The notes under the pieces were generated by a model. It was not told the DNA's origin and did not search any database. It saw only the letters and a list, made by a program, of their open reading frames with translations. Of a stretch of 64,000 nucleotides of DNA, positions 51,506 to 59,783 are shown piece after piece. The position numbers and the translations under genes were made by a program. The DNA lies in contig JANQPF010000009.1 in assembly GCA_028285415.1 (NCBI GenBank), positions 62,001-126,000 on the forward strand. The letters run 5' to 3'. Every line of letters begins with the position of its first letter. Within the stretch, counting starts at the first letter, position 1. This DNA comes from Pseudomonadales bacterium (lineage in GTDB: Bacteria; Pseudomonadota; Gammaproteobacteria; Pseudomonadales; Azotimanducaceae).

Positions 51506-52669
51506 ATGGACGTTGCCAACCCGGCGCTCTACGAGGCGCACTCCTTTCATCCCCTCTTTCGCGATCTGCGCGCGAACGATCCGGTGCACTATTGTGAGGA
51601 CAGTCCGTACGGACCGTACTGGGCGATCACGCGCTACGACGACATTGTCGCGGTGGACATGAACCACCGGGACTTTTCCTCGGCGGCCGGCGGCATTGCC
51701 ATTGTCGATACGCCGGTCAACGGCGATTCGAGCTTCATCAACATGGATCCACCCAATCACCGGCAACACCGCAGCGCGGTGACGCCGGTTTTCAGCCGCG
51801 ACAATCTGGCGGAGCTCGAGGACGAAGTCCGTGAACGCGTCAATCGGATACTCGACCGCGTGCCTGTCGATACCCCGTTCGACTGGGTGACCACGGTGGC
51901 CAACGAGCTGCCGCTGCAGATGCTGTCGACATTGTTCGGCATTCCGGAAGCCGATCGCTATCACATGCTGTACTGGACCAACGCTCAGGTGGGGCTCGTC
52001 GGCGGCCAGGGCCGGGACGAAGCGGAGGCGAAGAAACATCCCTCCTTCACGGAGTACTACCTCAAACTCCGTCGCGAGCGTGAGCAGGAGGCAACGCCCA
52101 AGCCGGATCTGGTTTCACATCTCCTGCACAGCAAGGAAGCCATTTCCGACGACATGTACCTGAACCACCTTCGCCTTCTGATGGTGGGCGCCAACGACAC
52201 CACCCGGACCAGCATTGCGGGCGGACTGGAGGCGGTGATCGAGCAGGACCTGTACGGCACCCTGCAGGATAACCGCGAGCTCATCGAGACGGCGGTCAAC
52301 GAGATGGTGCGTTTTGTCACCCCGGTCATCCATCAGCGGCGTACAGCCGCGCGTGAGGTCGAGCTTGGCGGCAAAACCATTCACGAAGGCGACAAGGTGG
52401 TCATGTTTTATGTCTCCGGCAATCGCGATGAAGCCGTCTTCTCAGACCCTGACAAGCTCATGCTCGACCGCACGGAACCGCGCAGCCTCTCTTTCGGATC
52501 GGGTATCCACCATTGCGTCGGCTTTCGCCTGGCGCGCATGCAGCTGCAACACATGTGGGAAGGCATGCTGGACCGGTTCAGCGGTTTCGAGCAGATTGAT
52601 CGCCCGCAACGATTGCGGTCAAATTTTGTACAAGGGTTTCTCTCAATGCCCGTGATCGCCCGCGCATAG
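51506..52669 (+). CDS. Cytochrome P450 (bacterial class I)
   Basis: A 387-residue P450. Heme-binding loop LSFGSGIHHCVGFRLARMQ with Cys337; I-helix acid/threonine MVGANDTTRTSIAGG; K-helix ExxR in NEMVRFVTPV. No membrane anchor, so soluble. It needs a ferredoxin and reductase, neither of which is in the window. Fe-S- and SDR-neighbourhood and the ADP-like beginning (ALYEAHSFHPLFRDLRANDPVHY) fit CYP families hydroxylating terpenoid, steroid or fatty substrates, but no family is fixed. Upstream TetR operators give inducible control. Confidence 0.94.
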   Translation: MDVANPALYEAHSFHPLFRDLRANDPVHYCEDSPYGPYWAITRYDDIVAVDMNHRDFSSAAGGIAIVDTPVNGDSSFINMDPPNHRQHRSAVTPVFSRDNLAELEDEVRERVNRILDRVPVDTPFDWVTTVANELPLQMLSTLFGIPEADRYHMLYWTNAQVGLVGGQGRDEAEAKKHPSFTEYYLKLRREREQEATPKPDLVSHLLHSKEAISDDMYLNHLRLLMVGANDTTRTSIAGGLEAVIEQDLYGTLQDNRELIETAVNEMVRFVTPVIHQRRTAAREVELGGKTIHEGDKVVMFYVSGNRDEAVFSDPDKLMLDRTEPRSLSFGSGIHHCVGFRLARMQLQHMWEGMLDRFSGFEQIDRPQRLRSNFVQGFLSMPVIARA

Positions 52670-52683
52670 GCGGCGCTTATAAA

Positions 52684-52779
52684 TAGGGGCGTTGTAGATA
52701 GGGGCGTTTGTAGATAGGGGCGTTTGTAGATAGGGGCGTTTGTAGATAGGGGCTTTTGTAGAAAGACGGCGTTTGAAGA
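52684..52779. repeat. Tandem 16-bp repeat in the P450-SDR leader
   Basis: Units TAGGGGCGTT(T)GTAGA start at 52684 (15 bases), 52699, 52715, 52731 (16 each) and 52747 (one change), then a decayed copy to 52779. Spacing is 16 bp, about one and a half helical turns. It occupies the gap between the P450 stop (52669) and the SDR start (52793), directly before the ribosome site AAGGAAACGG. No such array is seen elsewhere in the window. Confidence 0.9.
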
Positions 52780-52792
52780 AAAGGAAACGGAT

Positions 52793-53596
52793 ATGAAATT
52801 AGTGGTCACCGGCGGTGCTTCCGGTCTGGGCGAAGCGCTGGTCGAACGTCTCGCAGCGCACGACGTCTGGATTCTCGACCTCAAAGCCCCGGCACAGCTT
52901 GCCGGCAATCACCGCTACATGGCGGTGAATCTGGCTGACGCGAGCGCAATCGAGCAGGCGCTAACCGACCTGCCCGAAGAGGTTGACGGCTTGGCCAACG
53001 TGGCGGGCATTGCCGCGGCACCTGATCCGGAAACGGTTGTGGCGGTCAACTTCCTGGCGCTGCGCCACCTGTCCGAAAGCCTGGCACCGAGGTTGACACA
53101 GGGCGGGCGTATCGTGAACGTCTCCTCGATTGCCGGCAGAGACTGGCAGAACAGATACGAGCGGCTGCAGTCCCTGCTGCAGACCGCCACGTTTGCCGAG
53201 GGCTTCGCGTGGTGCGAGGCGAATCGCGAGACGCTCGCCCGCGACCCCTACACGTTTTCCAAGCGCATGGTGACCGCCTATACGCTGCGCGCGGCGCAGC
53301 AGGGTTTGCAAAGCGGCCACACCGTCAACTGCGTCAGCCCCGGACCGATCGAGACGCCACTCTACCCGCAGTTCGAATCACTGATGGGCAAAGCGCAGAG
53401 CGACTGGAGCAAAGCGCAGACCGGCAGAGCGGCAAGCGCCACAGACATCGCAGAAGTCGTGGACCTTCTGCTCACGGGCGAGTGCGGGTGGTTGAACGGC
53501 GTCGATATTCCCGTTGACGGCGGCTACAGCGCCGGGCTGCAGACGGGCTGGATCGACTTTTCGCAGTCACCGGTCATGCAGGCGAGGAATCAATAG
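52793..53596 (+). CDS. Short-chain dehydrogenase/reductase
   Basis: A 267-residue SDR: cofactor motif VVTGGASGLGEALVERL, NVAG, and the catalytic pair YTFSK (residues about 154-158) with Ser from NVSSIAG. The insert around residues 115-150 and the C-terminal NGVDIPVDGGYSAG are typical of 3alpha-hydroxysteroid dehydrogenase/carbonyl reductase-type SDRs (from memory). It should oxidise an alcohol, likely the P450 product, with NAD(P)+. Follows P450 after the tandem-repeat leader, so they are probably one transcript. Confidence 0.92.
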   Translation: MKLVVTGGASGLGEALVERLAAHDVWILDLKAPAQLAGNHRYMAVNLADASAIEQALTDLPEEVDGLANVAGIAAAPDPETVVAVNFLALRHLSESLAPRLTQGGRIVNVSSIAGRDWQNRYERLQSLLQTATFAEGFAWCEANRETLARDPYTFSKRMVTAYTLRAAQQGLQSGHTVNCVSPGPIETPLYPQFESLMGKAQSDWSKAQTGRAASATDIAEVVDLLLTGECGWLNGVDIPVDGGYSAGLQTGWIDFSQSPVMQARNQ

Positions 53597-53599
53597 CGC

Positions 53600-54244
53600 T
53601 CACCACCCGTTACGGTGGGTCTTTTCCTCCGCCGGAACGCGCTTGACGGGACCAAAGTTGCCCATTGGCCAGCCGATGGGCATCGTCACCACCACGCCGT
53701 AGTCCGTTGGAATGTCCAGATATTCGTGCAGCTCATCCTCGAACACCTGGTGCATGGTGGTCAACGCGGCGCCGAGGCCAACCGCGCGGCAGGCCAGCAG
53801 GATGTTCTGCACGCAGGGATAAACCGCGCCGTAGTTCGGCGGCGCCAGACCAACGCGGTTTTCCTCGGCCACTTTGAACGGCCAATCGCGCAGTCCACAG
53901 ACAAAAAGCAGATACGGCGTCTCGTGCATGTGCTCAATCTGATACAGCACCGCTTTCAGCTGTCTGGCGAGCTTGTCGTTACGCTCGACAATATCGTCGG
54001 GCGAGATTCGAAAGCGGCTGTACATGGCGTCACGGTAGCGGTCGGCAAACCATTGCTTCTTAGCAGGATCGTCGACCAGCACAAACTCCCAGGGTTGCAG
54101 ATTCTGGCCCGACGCGGCCTGCACACCGGCATTCAACACTTTGAAGATCAGCGCTTCGGGCACCGGATCGGGCTTCAGCCGGCGCATGGCACGCACGTTG
54201 CCGACGAGATCAAAAAACTCCGGATGCAAAGCTTCGCCCGACAC
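53600..54244 (-). CDS. Nitroreductase-family FMN protein
   Basis: A 214-residue nitroreductase-fold protein. RAMRRLKPDPVPEALIFKVLNAGVQAASGQNLQPWEFVLVDD is the family N-terminal region (short: AASGQNLQPWEF), and CRAVGLGAALTTMHQ with DYGVVVTMPIGWPMGNFGPVKR its C-terminal half. It should bind FMN and reduce quinones, nitro compounds or enoate-like groups with NAD(P)H. It converges with SDR after three bases. No operon partner is obvious. Confidence 0.9.
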   Translation of the reverse strand: MSGEALHPEFFDLVGNVRAMRRLKPDPVPEALIFKVLNAGVQAASGQNLQPWEFVLVDDPAKKQWFADRYRDAMYSRFRISPDDIVERNDKLARQLKAVLYQIEHMHETPYLLFVCGLRDWPFKVAEENRVGLAPPNYGAVYPCVQNILLACRAVGLGAALTTMHQVFEDELHEYLDIPTDYGVVVTMPIGWPMGNFGPVKRVPAEEKTHRNGW

Positions 54245-54327
54245 GTCTCCCCCTTTGGATGCTGGATGACCTGCCGGGCATCATAGGGGTCGGGCAAACG
54301 AAATTGAATGGCGGCGTCGGCGCAGCC

Positions 54328-54906
54328 TCAGTGCTTCGGCCAGGCGGCTACCGCCGCCTCGATTTCCGCATGCTCGCCCGCAAGCTCAGCCAACGCGCCG
54401 ACAACGGCTGCAACGAGCTCGTTTTCGCGCTCGCCAAGCGCACACAGGATGCCTTTGAGCTCAGGTGCACAGAGGTAGGTCGGTTTGCCTTCGGCAGGGG
54501 TTTCCCGCAATGCCCATTCCTGCTTACCGCGCTTTGCCGGCAGCTTCAGACAGAGCCCATCGGCCAGATCGTGCCACTTGGTCGAGCGCTTGGTGCCGCA
54601 GGCTTCCCAGGTGCCGTCTCCCGACAGACGCTCGAGCCATTCGCCGACCGGGTCGTCAGCCTCCTCCGGTTCCGGCTGCACGCGCTGCTCGATGTCGTCT
54701 GCCAGATCGCGGTAGCCGCGAGCCTTCAGATCGTCGAGCAGCGAGGGCGCAAAATCGAGGCCAAACGCCACGCGATCTTTGCAGAGCTCAATATTGTTGA
54801 TGGTACCGCTGGGGCCGCGTTTGTCGCGCACGACAATTTTTACGTGAGCGCCATCGGTATAGAGTGTGGCCGTCGCATTTGGCCAATGCAGGTCGAAACT
54901 ATCCAT
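54328..54906 (-). CDS. Hypothetical protein
   Basis: A 192-residue soluble protein (ATG 54906; a GTG at 54921 adds five residues). I recognise no family. Recognisable features: an N-terminal beta-rich region (ATATLYTDGAHVKIVVRD), a region rich in Glu/Asp (PEPEEADD), five Cys and Trp-rich short motifs, and a helical C-terminus (ALGERENELVAAVVGALAELAG). It is acidic and lacks signal and membrane segments. It stands alone between a nitroreductase gene and a divergent Rieske gene; the 276 bases upstream (54907-55182) have no obvious operator. Confidence 0.6.
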   Translation of the reverse strand: MDSFDLHWPNATATLYTDGAHVKIVVRDKRGPSGTINNIELCKDRVAFGLDFAPSLLDDLKARGYRDLADDIEQRVQPEPEEADDPVGEWLERLSGDGTWEACGTKRSTKWHDLADGLCLKLPAKRGKQEWALRETPAEGKPTYLCAPELKGILCALGERENELVAAVVGALAELAGEHAEIEAAVAAWPKH

Positions 54907-55182
54907 GAATCGGCTATCCACCTGTTCGACATGACCCCAAGTATCTGCCTGGCCGGTGAGACTGTACAGCGACGGTCATCACGCTTTGCAGCGGCGCCAT
55001 CAGTCAACCTAATTGCCATAAACCCTCGAAAAGCCCATGGTAAACCGCCCGCGCTGCATGGATGACGTGAATGCCCGCGCGGGCGACACGACTCGGCACG
55101 GGCTGACATCGTCGGCCTCGCACATGCCCCGGCGTATTGCCTTACAATGGCTCCGGCAGGATCAACGGGGAGATGGCCAGCG

Positions 55183-56334
55183 ATGAACAGCGCCGAGGAA
55201 CTCGACATCATCAAAACGGTGCTCGGGTACTGCGACTCCGGCAAGACGCACATGGAGCCGGAGCTGATGATGAATCCGGTCACCAACTACACCGATCCAG
55301 ATCTCCTCGAGCGGGAAGTCGAAACCCTGTTCCGCAAATTTCCGATCATCGTCGGCCATGCGGCTCAGCTGCCCGAGCCTGGGCAATATTTCACGCACGA
55401 CGACACCGGCGTGCCGATCCTTGTCACGCGTAACCGGGAAGGTGAGATCAAGGCATTCATGAACGTCTGCCGGCATCGCGGCGCACGGGTCGCAACGGAG
55501 GATTGCGGCAGCTCGAACACCATTTCCTGCCCCTACCATGGCTGGACCTATGATCTGGACGGCCAACTACGAGGCGTACGCCAGCCTTCCGGATTCGACG
55601 GCATCGACAAAGCATCCCTCGGGCTCGTCGAGCTTCCCGCCTTCGAGCGGTTCGGCCTCATCTGGGTACGTCCGAGCGTCAGCGACACGCCGGTCGACAT
55701 CGATGCGTGGCTTGCGCCCATGGCGGAACAGCTCGGCTCTCTCAATCTCGAAGGACACAGCATCTTTCGGGAATGGACCCTGCATCGAGACATGGGCTGG
55801 CGCATTGCGCTCGAAGGCTTTCAAGAGTGCTATCACTTCTGCACGGCGCACAAGCATACGGCCTGCTCGAGCTACCTCGACAATCAATCGGTGTTCGTCA
55901 ACCAGTACCCCCATGTCCGCCATGCGGTACCGCTCACCCGGATCACCGAGCTGAAGATGCAGTCCGAAGCGTCGTGGGACTACCGACCGAACTTCATGAC
56001 GCAGAACTACCTGTTCCCGTGCAACTTCGTTCAGGTCATGACCGACCACGTTTACGTCCACACCATTGTGCCCACCGGGCTTGGCAAATGCGTCTTCAAG
56101 TGCCTCATGCTGATACCCGAACCGGCCCGAACCGACAAGGCGGAGCGGTACTGGGAGGCGAACTACGACGTGGTCCGCACGGTTTTCGAAGAAGACTTCG
56201 TCATCGGCGAAGGCATCCAGAAAGGTTTTGCCGCCGGCGCCAATCAGCACTTTGTCATCGGACGCTTCGAGACCTCCGTGCAGCTCGGCCAGAAGGCGAT
56301 CGACGACGCGCTCGAAGGCAGGCTCGCGGTTTAG
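55183..56334 (+). CDS. Rieske non-haem iron oxygenase, alpha subunit
   Basis: A 383-residue oxygenase (ATG 55183, after GGGGAGATGGCC). Rieske site: CRHRG near residue 93 and CPYHGWTYD. Mononuclear iron site: GWRIALEGFQECYHFCTAH; the bridging residue is again Glu (QECYH). This resembles carnitine/glycine-betaine type monooxygenases (CntA, GbcA) by memory, and quaternary-amine or related small-molecule substrates are possible. No reductase is adjacent. Its stop overlaps the convergent methyltransferase stop by four bases. Confidence 0.92.
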   Translation: MNSAEELDIIKTVLGYCDSGKTHMEPELMMNPVTNYTDPDLLEREVETLFRKFPIIVGHAAQLPEPGQYFTHDDTGVPILVTRNREGEIKAFMNVCRHRGARVATEDCGSSNTISCPYHGWTYDLDGQLRGVRQPSGFDGIDKASLGLVELPAFERFGLIWVRPSVSDTPVDIDAWLAPMAEQLGSLNLEGHSIFREWTLHRDMGWRIALEGFQECYHFCTAHKHTACSSYLDNQSVFVNQYPHVRHAVPLTRITELKMQSEASWDYRPNFMTQNYLFPCNFVQVMTDHVYVHTIVPTGLGKCVFKCLMLIPEPARTDKAERYWEANYDVVRTVFEEDFVIGEGIQKGFAAGANQHFVIGRFETSVQLGQKAIDDALEGRLAV

Positions 56335-57062
56335 CGCGACGTTACGAGCCGATAACCGCAGTCGAGCTCGTCGCGGTCGAGCAAGTCGCCATAGCGAGCC
56401 TGCCAGGCGCCGCTCTCGAGGTCGCGAGCCAGGCGCTCGAGCCCGGCTGACAAGTCAGGCAACGACCAGAACGAAGATATGGCAGCACGAATCGCAGGAT
56501 CCAGATAGGCCGCGGGACGCCGCCAGTACGCGCAGAGAAATCCGTCCGTGCAATCATGCGGGATCAGCACGGGCGTCACGTCGACCTCGCCAAGCCATCT
56601 CTGATAGTCCACGAGATCAGGCATCTGTCCTTCATCAAGCGTGATCAGCTCGGGAAAGTAATCGGTCAGCCAGAAACCACGAAACGCCGGATCATAGGTG
56701 AGCACCACAATCTGTTTCCGCGCCACGCGCCGGAGTTCCGCAAATCCCCGCTCTTTGTCCTGCCAGTGATGCACGGTCAGCACCGCCATTGCGGCATCAA
56801 ACGCATCGTCAGGGAACGGCAAATCCTGAGCCCAGCCTTGCACCACGGGCGCTGCTGTGTCGGGACGTTGCAGAATCATTTCGAGCGACGGCTCCACCGC
56901 CACGACGGTCAGATCCCGCGGCTCATACGACCCGGCGCCGGCGCCGACGTTCACCACCGAAGCAGCCGCTCCCAGGGCCTCTCGGATGGCGGCCTCGATG
57001 CGATGGTCGGGCCTGCGGAGCCGCGCGTAGTCGACGCCTATCGTGTCGTAAAGCTGATTCAT
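56331..57062 (-). CDS. Class I SAM-dependent methyltransferase
   Basis: A 243-residue methyltransferase from ATG 57062 (MNQLYDTIGVDYARLRRPDHRI). The SAM motif I is SVVNVGAGAGSYEP (about residue 40), motif II VVAVEPSLEM, and the catalytic-region LPFPDDAFDAAMAVLTVHHW. It is of the Methyltransf_11 (UbiE-like small-molecule) kind. The substrate is unknown. It is divergent from the Rieske gene at 57167 (104 bases apart), so a shared regulation is conceivable. Confidence 0.9.
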   Translation of the reverse strand: MNQLYDTIGVDYARLRRPDHRIEAAIREALGAAASVVNVGAGAGSYEPRDLTVVAVEPSLEMILQRPDTAAPVVQGWAQDLPFPDDAFDAAMAVLTVHHWQDKERGFAELRRVARKQIVVLTYDPAFRGFWLTDYFPELITLDEGQMPDLVDYQRWLGEVDVTPVLIPHDCTDGFLCAYWRRPAAYLDPAIRAAISSFWSLPDLSAGLERLARDLESGAWQARYGDLLDRDELDCGYRLVTSR

Positions 57063-57166
57063 GAGCGCTACTTTCGCGATACGCGATGCCAATGTCTACG
57101 CAGCATCGAGGATTGAGCGTTCCCCGTCGCGGCGCTAGTATCGAAAGACTTTCCGGGAGAGAGAAC

Positions 57167-58399
57167 ATGCAACACAGCACGCAAGTAGAGATCTTGAAGG
57201 AGCTCATGCAGCAGCTGGATGACGGCAGGAACATCGATGCCGGAGTCCAATACCGCATGCCCACGACGGCCTATGTCTGTCCCGAAGTCGCGACCCACGA
57301 ACGGCAGGCGTTCTTCCGCAACCATCCGCAGCTGATTGGCCTCTCCGGCGACCTGCCCGAGCCCGGCAGCTACCTCACGATGGACGATTTCGGCATTCCG
57401 CTGCTCGCCACGCGAGACAAAGCCGGTACCTTTCACGCGTTTTTGAACGCCTGCAGACACCGGTCGGTCAAGGTAGCCGGCGAAGAGCGCGGCAAAAAGT
57501 CCGTATTCATGTGCCCCTTTCACAGTTGGAGCTATGCCAACACGGGTGATCTCATCAACATTCCGGATGAGGATCACTTCGGCGCCATCGACAAATCCTG
57601 CCACGGCCTGATCGAGCTGCCCGCCGTTGAGCAGGACGGCTTGCTCTGGGTACATCCGGACGTCGACGCGGACCTCGACATCAACGCCCTCCTGGGCGAG
57701 GAGCTTGCCGCTGAGCTCGCGTCGTTCGACGTCAGCCGTCATCAGTTCGTCGGCGAGAAAACCATCGAGATGAACCTCAACTGGAAGTTCGCCAACGACA
57801 CCTTCGGCGAGACCTATCATTTCAAAAAGCTGCACAAAGACACGCTCGGCAGGCTGTACTACGGCAACAATCTGCACCTGAAAGAATTTGGCCGACACCA
57901 TCGCTTCGTGACGGCCAACTACGGCATCGACGCGCTGCGTAGCAAACCGGAAGACGAATGGGAGATCTCGCAAGGCACTTTTGTCCTCTACCATCTCTTT
58001 CCCAACGTTCAGTATCTGGTTGATCGAAACACGGCAACGCTCATTCGAATCTACCCTGACGAAACGAATCCGAGCCGATCGATCACACGCATCACCTTCT
58101 ACTACACGCAGGAAGCCATCGACGCCGTTGAGGCGGAGCACGCTCAAGGCACCGAGATTGAGGATGTGTACGACTACGATGGGCGCCAGGGAGCCATCGG
58201 CGGTGTGGAAGCTTCGCTGGAAGTGTTTCACAGCACCGTCGAGATAGAAGACTACGTGATGGGCGAAATGCAACAGCGCGCAGCAGAGACCGGGATGCTG
58301 AAAGAGATCGTCTTCGGCCGCAACGAACCGGCTCTCCACCATTTCCACCGGAACTATCGGGAGGCGCTGGGCCAGCCACCGCTGGAACCCGTCGAGTAG
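57167..58399 (+). CDS. Rieske non-haem iron oxygenase, alpha subunit
   Basis: A 410-residue oxygenase from ATG 57167 (MQHSTQVEIL) with a GGGAGAGAGAAC ribosome site. Rieske site: CRHRS near residue 104 and CPFHSWSY. Mononuclear site: NWKFANDTFGETYHFKKLHKDT; the bridging residue appears to be Glu (GETYH). The frame upstream to 57086 is not supported. Co-transcribed with the P450 gene, which follows after 13 bases, then a metallo-beta-lactamase-fold gene and a TetR gene. Confidence 0.92.
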   Translation: MQHSTQVEILKELMQQLDDGRNIDAGVQYRMPTTAYVCPEVATHERQAFFRNHPQLIGLSGDLPEPGSYLTMDDFGIPLLATRDKAGTFHAFLNACRHRSVKVAGEERGKKSVFMCPFHSWSYANTGDLINIPDEDHFGAIDKSCHGLIELPAVEQDGLLWVHPDVDADLDINALLGEELAAELASFDVSRHQFVGEKTIEMNLNWKFANDTFGETYHFKKLHKDTLGRLYYGNNLHLKEFGRHHRFVTANYGIDALRSKPEDEWEISQGTFVLYHLFPNVQYLVDRNTATLIRIYPDETNPSRSITRITFYYTQEAIDAVEAEHAQGTEIEDVYDYDGRQGAIGGVEASLEVFHSTVEIEDYVMGEMQQRAAETGMLKEIVFGRNEPALHHFHRNYREALGQPPLEPVE

Positions 58400-58412
58400 C
58401 GAGGAGCAATCG

Positions 58413-59684
58413 GTGTCTGAAGCAAAGTGTCCTTTCGACCGCGCTGCAGACATCGACTTCATGGATCCCGTCGTCCAGGAAAACTGGTTCGACGCTTACG
58501 ACGTCATCCGCGAGGAATCACCAGCCTACTTCATGCCGCAGATTGGCATGTACGTGCTCACCCGCTACGACGACATCGAGTACGTGCTCAAGCATTCGGA
58601 CATCTTCACGCACCGTCCTGAAAAGGGGAACGCCGAACCTCTGCTCAAATACCCCGAGGCGGTGGCGCGCTACGAGGAAAAAGGCTGGCCGCGCATCCAG
58701 CCCCTTGGGCACGACCTGCCTCACCATCCGCACTATCAGGCGCTTGTTGCCGAGCAGCTATCCGCTGAGGGGATACGCCGTCGCGAAGGATTCATCCGGC
58801 AGGTGGCCGATGATCTAATCGACAGCTGGATCGATGACGGGCAAATCGAATTCCTGGGGCAGTTTGCAGAACTCCTGCCAATGCTTGTCATCGCCAGGAT
58901 CCTCGGCTTCCCCCCGATGGATCTACCGCAGCTGAAAGAATGGTCTTCTGCCTGGGTGCTCCCCTATTCCCGCGGGCTCACGCTCGAGCAGGAAATCTGG
59001 GCAGTCGACAAACACATCGAGCTGCAACACTACATTCACGATGCGATGCAAGAGCGCAAGTCGAAGCCGCGCGATGACATCATCAGCATCCTCATGCGCT
59101 CCGAGTACGAGGACATCGATCTCGGGCGGAAACGCAAGCTCACCACGGCTGAGATCATCGGCATGGTGGACCACATGCTCATCGGTGGCAACGAAACGAC
59201 AGCGTTTGCGCTGGCAAACGGACTCTGGATTCTGTTCCGCCATCCGCACGTTTATGCGGACCTGCAAGCAGATCACGGGCTGATCAAACCCTTCGTAGAT
59301 GAGGTGCTGCGAATAGAGTCGCCAACTCAGGGACTCATCCGCCACGTGCGTAAAGATGTCACGATCGGCGACGTTGAGGTGCCCCGCGGTTCGGTGCTGA
59401 GCGTACGCTACGGGGCGGGCAATCGTGATCCACGCAGATACCCGGATCCGGCACAACCCGATTTGACGCGCCAGGGCGTCGGCCGGCATCTTGCGTTCGG
59501 CATGGGCGAGCACGTCTGTCCCGGCGCACGTCTGTCGCGGATGGAGCAGATCTGGTCCTGGGAAGCGCTGCTGACCCGGCTCAAACACATGCGCCCGGTG
59601 GAGCACCTCAACACCTACGAGCACGTACCCGGCATGTGGGTGCGCGCGCTGAAGTCGATTCACATGGCTTTCGACAAGCCGTAA
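58413..59684 (+). CDS. Cytochrome P450
   Basis: A 423-residue P450 starting at GTG 58413 with GAGGAGC upstream. Heme loop FGMGEHVCPGARLSR (Cys369), I-helix MLIGGNETTAFALANG, and ExxR in DEVLRIESPTQG. It has no membrane anchor. Substrate unknown. It is immediately downstream of the Rieske gene (13 bases) and 100 bases before the MBL-fold gene; the pairing of a Rieske oxygenase and a P450 in one transcript is unusual and suggests two sequential oxidations. No ferredoxin or ferredoxin reductase is encoded nearby. Confidence 0.94.
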   Translation: MSEAKCPFDRAADIDFMDPVVQENWFDAYDVIREESPAYFMPQIGMYVLTRYDDIEYVLKHSDIFTHRPEKGNAEPLLKYPEAVARYEEKGWPRIQPLGHDLPHHPHYQALVAEQLSAEGIRRREGFIRQVADDLIDSWIDDGQIEFLGQFAELLPMLVIARILGFPPMDLPQLKEWSSAWVLPYSRGLTLEQEIWAVDKHIELQHYIHDAMQERKSKPRDDIISILMRSEYEDIDLGRKRKLTTAEIIGMVDHMLIGGNETTAFALANGLWILFRHPHVYADLQADHGLIKPFVDEVLRIESPTQGLIRHVRKDVTIGDVEVPRGSVLSVRYGAGNRDPRRYPDPAQPDLTRQGVGRHLAFGMGEHVCPGARLSRMEQIWSWEALLTRLKHMRPVEHLNTYEHVPGMWVRALKSIHMAFDKP

Positions 59685-59719
59685 GCATCAGCTGATTTAC
59701 TTTACTCTCACTACCCTTA

Positions 59720-59736
59720 ATAATGTCTGTCATTAT
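59720..59736. promoter_or_regulatory. 17-bp operator ATAATG-N5-CATTAT, copy 1
   Basis: ATAATG-TCTGT-CATTAT lies 48 bases upstream of the MBL-fold gene and 36 bases after the P450 stop. The same 17-bp shape occurs at 62938-62954 before the haloalkane dehalogenase. Likely bound by a nearby regulator such as the TetR at 60893. Confidence 0.65.
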
Positions 59737-59783
59737 TTACAAAGCCGGCCTGCGCCGCTACATCGTCCCCCTATGAGGCAGAA

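Noticed and set aside
52684-52779. CRISPR array
   Set aside because: Units are 16 bp and abut one another without unique spacers; no cas gene is present.
57068-58462. 464-residue minus-strand frame opposite the Rieske gene
   Set aside because: Shadow frame; the plus strand carries both Rieske and iron-site motifs.
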